From CBIFVZ01 sp966185765 (GTDB lineage Bacteria > Pseudomonadota > Gammaproteobacteria > Enterobacterales > Enterobacteriaceae): a stretch of DNA of 26,885 bases. Below, piece by piece: positions 24,489 through 26,885 of this stretch. Every line of letters begins with the position of its first letter. The stretch's first letter is position 1. The stretch lies in assembly GCA_966185765.1 (NCBI GenBank), contig CBIFVZ010000054.1:1-26885 (forward strand). The letters are read 5' to 3'. The position numbers and the translations under genes were made by a program. The notes under the pieces are model-generated. The model was not told the DNA's origin, did no database searches, and worked only from the letters and a program-made list of their open reading frames with translations.

Positions 24489-24501
24489 TGAAAGACATTC
24501 A
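24489..24501. promoter_or_regulatory. MetR-type binding site
   Basis: TGAA-AGACA-TTCA matches the MetR consensus TGAA-N5-TTCA exactly. It lies 140-152 bases upstream of the methionine synthase-like gene and 87-99 bases before yneE. Extra TTCA half-sites lie at 24478-24481 and 24504-24507. A single such match can arise by chance, but a methionine-type gene beside it supports function. Confidence 0.5.
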
Positions 24502-24587
24502 TATTCAAAAAAGTTTGAGTCTGTAGTTGCGGGCCAGCGGCCAATGGCGTTTAATGCGTTGCGTTTGCGTTAACAGACTGTGATGAC

Positions 24588-25496
24588 ATGATTGTACGTC
24601 CCCATGAGCACTGGCTGCGCCGCCTGTTTGTCTGGCACGGTTCGGTACTGCAAAAAATCTATACTCGCCTGCTACTGAATTTTTTGCTTTCTATCGCTGT
24701 GATTTTCTTCCTTCCCTGGTATGAAACGTTGGGTATTCGCCTCACGGTGGCACCGTTTAGTATTCTTGGCGTCGCCATTGCTATCTTTCTGGGGTTTCGC
24801 AACAGCGCCAGCTATGCGCGCTTTAATGAAGCCCGCATCCTGTGGGGCCAACTGATGGTAAGCAACCGTGCGCTACTGCGGGAAGCCAGTAGCCTGCGAC
24901 TGTCTGAACGCAATGCGCTGGTGAACCTGCAGATAGCCTTTAGCCACTGTCTGCGCCTGACGCTACGCCACCGCCCGGTTCAGGACGCGCTTGAGACATG
25001 GCTGACAAAAGACACAGCCGCGCAGGTTGCCCGGACACATTCTCCCTGTAATGCCATTCTGATGCTGATGGGCGAGTGGCTGGCGCAACGCCGCGCTCAG
25101 GGAGAAATTTCAGACCTGCTGTGGGCGAGTATGAATAACCAACTTAACGAGTTATCCGCATTGCTCGCAGGCTGTGAGCGCATTGCCACCACGCCGCTGC
25201 CCTTCGCCTATTCGCTGATTTTACATCGCACGGTGTACTGCTTTTGCATTATGCTCCCCTTTGCGCTGGTGGGCGACTTGCATTATATGACGCCGTTTGT
25301 GTCGGTATTTATCTCCTATACTTTTATCTCGCTGGATACTCTGGCTGAAGAACTGGAAGATCCGTTTGGCACCGAGGATAACGACTTGCCGCTTGATGCG
25401 CTGTGCAATAACCTGGAAATCGATCTGCGAGAAATGACAGGCAGTGACAACGTGCCCGATAAAATGCAGCCCAATCGGCACTATCTGCTGCGTTAA
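24588..25496 (+). CDS. yneE: Bestrophin-like membrane protein YneE
   Basis: A 302-aa inner-membrane protein of the bestrophin/UPF0187 family, near E. coli YneE (304 aa). N-terminal MIVRPHEHWLRRLFVWHGSV is followed by two helices, then the family hallmark FLGFRNSASYARFNEAR. Two more helices occur near 210-255, with LPFALVGDLHYMTPFVSVFI, then EELEDPFGTEDNDLPLD, the calcium-clasp-like acidic stretch of bestrophins. Homologues form pentameric ion channels. The start is preceded only by a weak site. A probable terminator follows. It is divergent from the methionine synthase-like gene. Confidence 0.93.
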   Translation: MIVRPHEHWLRRLFVWHGSVLQKIYTRLLLNFLLSIAVIFFLPWYETLGIRLTVAPFSILGVAIAIFLGFRNSASYARFNEARILWGQLMVSNRALLREASSLRLSERNALVNLQIAFSHCLRLTLRHRPVQDALETWLTKDTAAQVARTHSPCNAILMLMGEWLAQRRAQGEISDLLWASMNNQLNELSALLAGCERIATTPLPFAYSLILHRTVYCFCIMLPFALVGDLHYMTPFVSVFISYTFISLDTLAEELEDPFGTEDNDLPLDALCNNLEIDLREMTGSDNVPDKMQPNRHYLLR

Positions 25497-25509
25497 CCTA
25501 CATGGCGGC

Positions 25510-25555
25510 AGCAGACAGACACGCCTTCGCTCGTCGGTCTGCTTTCTCTTTCTTT
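25510..25555 (+). terminator. Probable intrinsic terminator of yneE
   Basis: AGCAGAC (25510-25516) pairs with GTCTGCT (25537-25543), with an inner GAC/GTC pair set, 13 bases after the yneE stop. It is followed by the T-rich TTCTCTTTCTTT. Confidence 0.6.
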
Positions 25556-25638
25556 GCCTGTAAACGCCCTTTTATCTGCACCCCAGCGGCTGAGTCGAAC
25601 GGCTGAAAGATTTTCACATTAACATTCTGATAACTTGA

Positions 25639-25644
25639 TATAAT
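25639..25644 (+). promoter_or_regulatory. Extended -10 promoter element
   Basis: TATAAT is preceded by TG one base upstream (TGATATAAT), a perfect extended -10. No good -35 hexamer is present. Transcription would start near 25651, just before an 8-bp hairpin (TAAGCCGC 25657-25664 / GCGGCTTA 25678-25685). Confidence 0.5.
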
Positions 25645-25855
25645 CCGACACTGATTTAAGCCGCTTTTTCCTGTACTGCGGCTTACGTTGATGAATAACT
25701 TCAAAGGTGAGAGACCAAACACCTCGCTATTCAGCCGTGATAATCAGCGGCAACAGCATCGCGCCTGCCAGCGTGTTTATTATCGTTATTTATCTCCCGT
25801 GTTCGCGGTTAATTTCTGCGCGAATAGCGGCTGCTGTTATCCTGGAGGTGAATTT

Positions 25856-25936
25856 ATGATGAGTGAGATGTTTATATTTATGATGGTCGCGGAACAACTG
25901 GATTTACGGGATTTATCGCGGCTTAAATGCTGGTGA
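25856..25936 (+). CDS. Possible small protein, 25-26 aa
   Basis: A strong ribosome binding site, GGAGGTG (25844-25850), is followed by ATG at 25856 and a second ATG at 25859. The peptide reads MMSEMFIFMMVAEQLDLR then DLSRLKCW. The first part is hydrophobic and methionine-rich and the second is charged. It lies about 205 bases downstream of an extended -10 element and just before a hairpin. The frame is open upstream to 25691, but without any ribosome binding site. I do not recognise it; it could be a leader peptide or a small membrane-associated protein. Confidence 0.4.
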   Translation: MMSEMFIFMMVAEQLDLRDLSRLKCW

Positions 25937-25945
25937 TATTGCGGC

Positions 25946-25976
25946 AAAAAAAAACCGCCAGCCTGCCTGACGGTTT
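25946..25976 (-). terminator. Strong intrinsic terminator facing left, without an assigned gene
   Basis: On the minus strand AAACCGTCAG pairs with CTGGCGGTTT (one G-U pair) around a 5-base loop, followed by six T. Read on the plus strand the stem has a C-A mismatch and no T run, so it acts on minus-strand transcripts. The next minus-strand gene lies over 500 bases away. Confidence 0.75.
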
Positions 25977-26238
25977 AAATTGCTTGCATGGATAGCCCTG
26001 ATTTTCTGACAGTTATAGCGGCCCAACACAAGATTAAGCTCACCCCTGAGTTGCCAGAAACAGGCGGTATTGATTATTTTACGCCCTGTTACGGACATTG
26101 TTATTTACGTTGTTGACTTTATCGCAACAGATATCAACAAACGCTAAACAACATTCTCATTCGTTAATCCCGTATTGCATTCTCAGCGGTGAAACATTCT
26201 GTTACACTCTACGCACTCAACCAATATGGAGATTGATA

Positions 26239-26487
26239 ATGAAATCACTTCTGGGATTTAACACTCTGATTACACCTAAATTGCTGGTGATCTTTTACTG
26301 GATTGCTATGGCCCTCATTCTGCTGGGCGGTATTGTTGGCATTATTCAGGGCAATATTCTCGCCGGTATCTTCGGTACGGTATTCGCGCTGGTCATGTGC
26401 CGCGTTTCTTTTGAACTCATCATGATTGCGTTCAAAAATAATGAATATCTGCGCATCATCGCGGAAAACACCGACAAAAAAGCGTGA
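26239..26487 (+). CDS. DUF4282 domain membrane protein
   Basis: An 82-aa membrane protein of the DUF4282 family, function unknown. N-terminal FNTLITPKLLVIFYWIAM starts the first helix, a short turn with GIIQGN follows, then a second helix to MCRVSFELIMIAFKNNEYL. The polar C-terminus ENTDKKA is cytoplasmic by the positive-inside tendency. The frame is open upstream to 26098; GGAG 7 bases before the ATG at 26239 settles the start. It is convergent with the ABC1/UbiB-type gene, 19 bases apart, with no clear terminator between them. Confidence 0.8.
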   Translation: MKSLLGFNTLITPKLLVIFYWIAMALILLGGIVGIIQGNILAGIFGTVFALVMCRVSFELIMIAFKNNEYLRIIAENTDKKA

Positions 26488-26506
26488 TTCCTTTGCGGTT
26501 GCCGCC

Positions 26507-26885
26507 TTAGCGTCGCAGCCGTAATGCCAGCATAAACACCCCCACCCCACACGACAACAACCCCAGTACCGGAAACACCGGAATCCCCCAGATGCGCCAG
26601 CCGCTGGCCATAAGCCAGGGTGTGATCCCCAGCGCAATTGCCGCCGTTACCACCGCTATCGCCAGCGTCACAGCCGAACGCTCCAGCGCCCGACTGAGGT
26701 GACTGATGTTGTTGATCTCAAGCGTTGCACGCAGTTTGCCCTGCTTGAGACGGCGCAGCAACAGGCGTAGCGTCTGTGGCAGTTCCTCACCTGCATCCAG
26801 CGCCTGTGCACCCAGCGCCAGCATACGGCGGCGCGATGCAAAAGGCCGGTAACGGCGCAGCAGCACGCGGGTAAGCATTGGGCGC
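26507..26885 (-). CDS. ABC1/UbiB-family atypical kinase, C-terminal part (cut by window edge)
   Basis: The last 125 or so residues of a protein that continues past the right end; the frame is open through 26885, so the ATG at 26878 is not necessarily the start. The segment LPQTLRLLLRRLKQGKLRA, then a helix with LSRALERSAVTLAIAV, then one or two C-terminal membrane helices ending in Arg-rich LALRLRR, is typical of the tail of AarF/ABC1/UbiB proteins. The catalytic kinase-like domain lies outside the window, so ubiB itself cannot be distinguished from other family members. Confidence 0.7.
   Translation of the reverse strand, partial: RPMLTRVLLRRYRPFASRRRMLALGAQALDAGEELPQTLRLLLRRLKQGKLRATLEINNISHLSRALERSAVTLAIAVVTAAIALGITPWLMASGWRIWGIPVFPVLGLLSCGVGVFMLALRLRR

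Overview
The window looks like a chromosomal segment of a member of the Enterobacteriaceae. The right-hand 16 kb reads almost gene for gene like the E. coli yneF-yneG-glsB-sad-yneJ / sotB-marC-marRAB-eamA-ydeE neighbourhood. Protein lengths are near-identical to E. coli: Sad 462 aa, GlsB 308 aa, MarC 221 aa, MarR 144 aa. It is not E. coli itself: gene order differs, extra genes are inserted, and several proteins have diverged. I cannot name the genus from sequence alone (an Enterobacter/Cronobacter/Kosakonia-type relative is plausible). No rRNA, tRNA, insertion sequence, integrase or CRISPR array was seen.

Left part (1-10.8 kb) is a patchwork of accessory genes. It holds an MFS exporter with a YgfF-like short-chain dehydrogenase (tandem pair), then about 0.9 kb of decayed DNA with a possible aldo-keto reductase remnant. 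Next come katG, a nitronate monooxygenase-type flavoprotein divergent from a LysR regulator, an unrecognised 109-aa protein, a nucleoside 2-deoxyribosyltransferase-family enzyme with its own promoter and terminator, a frame-disrupted small gene, and a GNAT acetyltransferase.

Middle part (10.8-17.3 kb) holds a GAF-GGDEF diguanylate cyclase, yneG, an unannotated 38-aa membrane protein on the opposite strand, glsB (glutaminase) and sad (succinate semialdehyde dehydrogenase). The LysR gene yneJ is divergent from sad. A thiosulfate-uptake pair, tsuA-tsuB (yeeE-yeeD), lies between yneJ and sotB.

Right part (17.5-26.9 kb) is rich in efflux and stress functions: sotB, marC divergent from marRAB, eamA and ydeE. 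The mar control region is readable: a marbox, a -35/-10 promoter with 17-bp spacing, and one clear MarR palindrome just before a TTG start of marR. A cobalamin-independent methionine synthase-like gene follows, with a MetR-type site and a met-box-like palindrome upstream. Then come the bestrophin-like yneE, a leader-like region with a 26-codon ORF, an orphan minus-strand terminator, a DUF4282 membrane protein, and the C-terminus of an ABC1/UbiB-family protein cut by the window edge.

No clearly new multi-gene system is evident. The best leads are two small genes with strong ribosome binding sites, the orphan minus-strand terminator (possible sRNA), and the methionine-regulated MetE-like gene.
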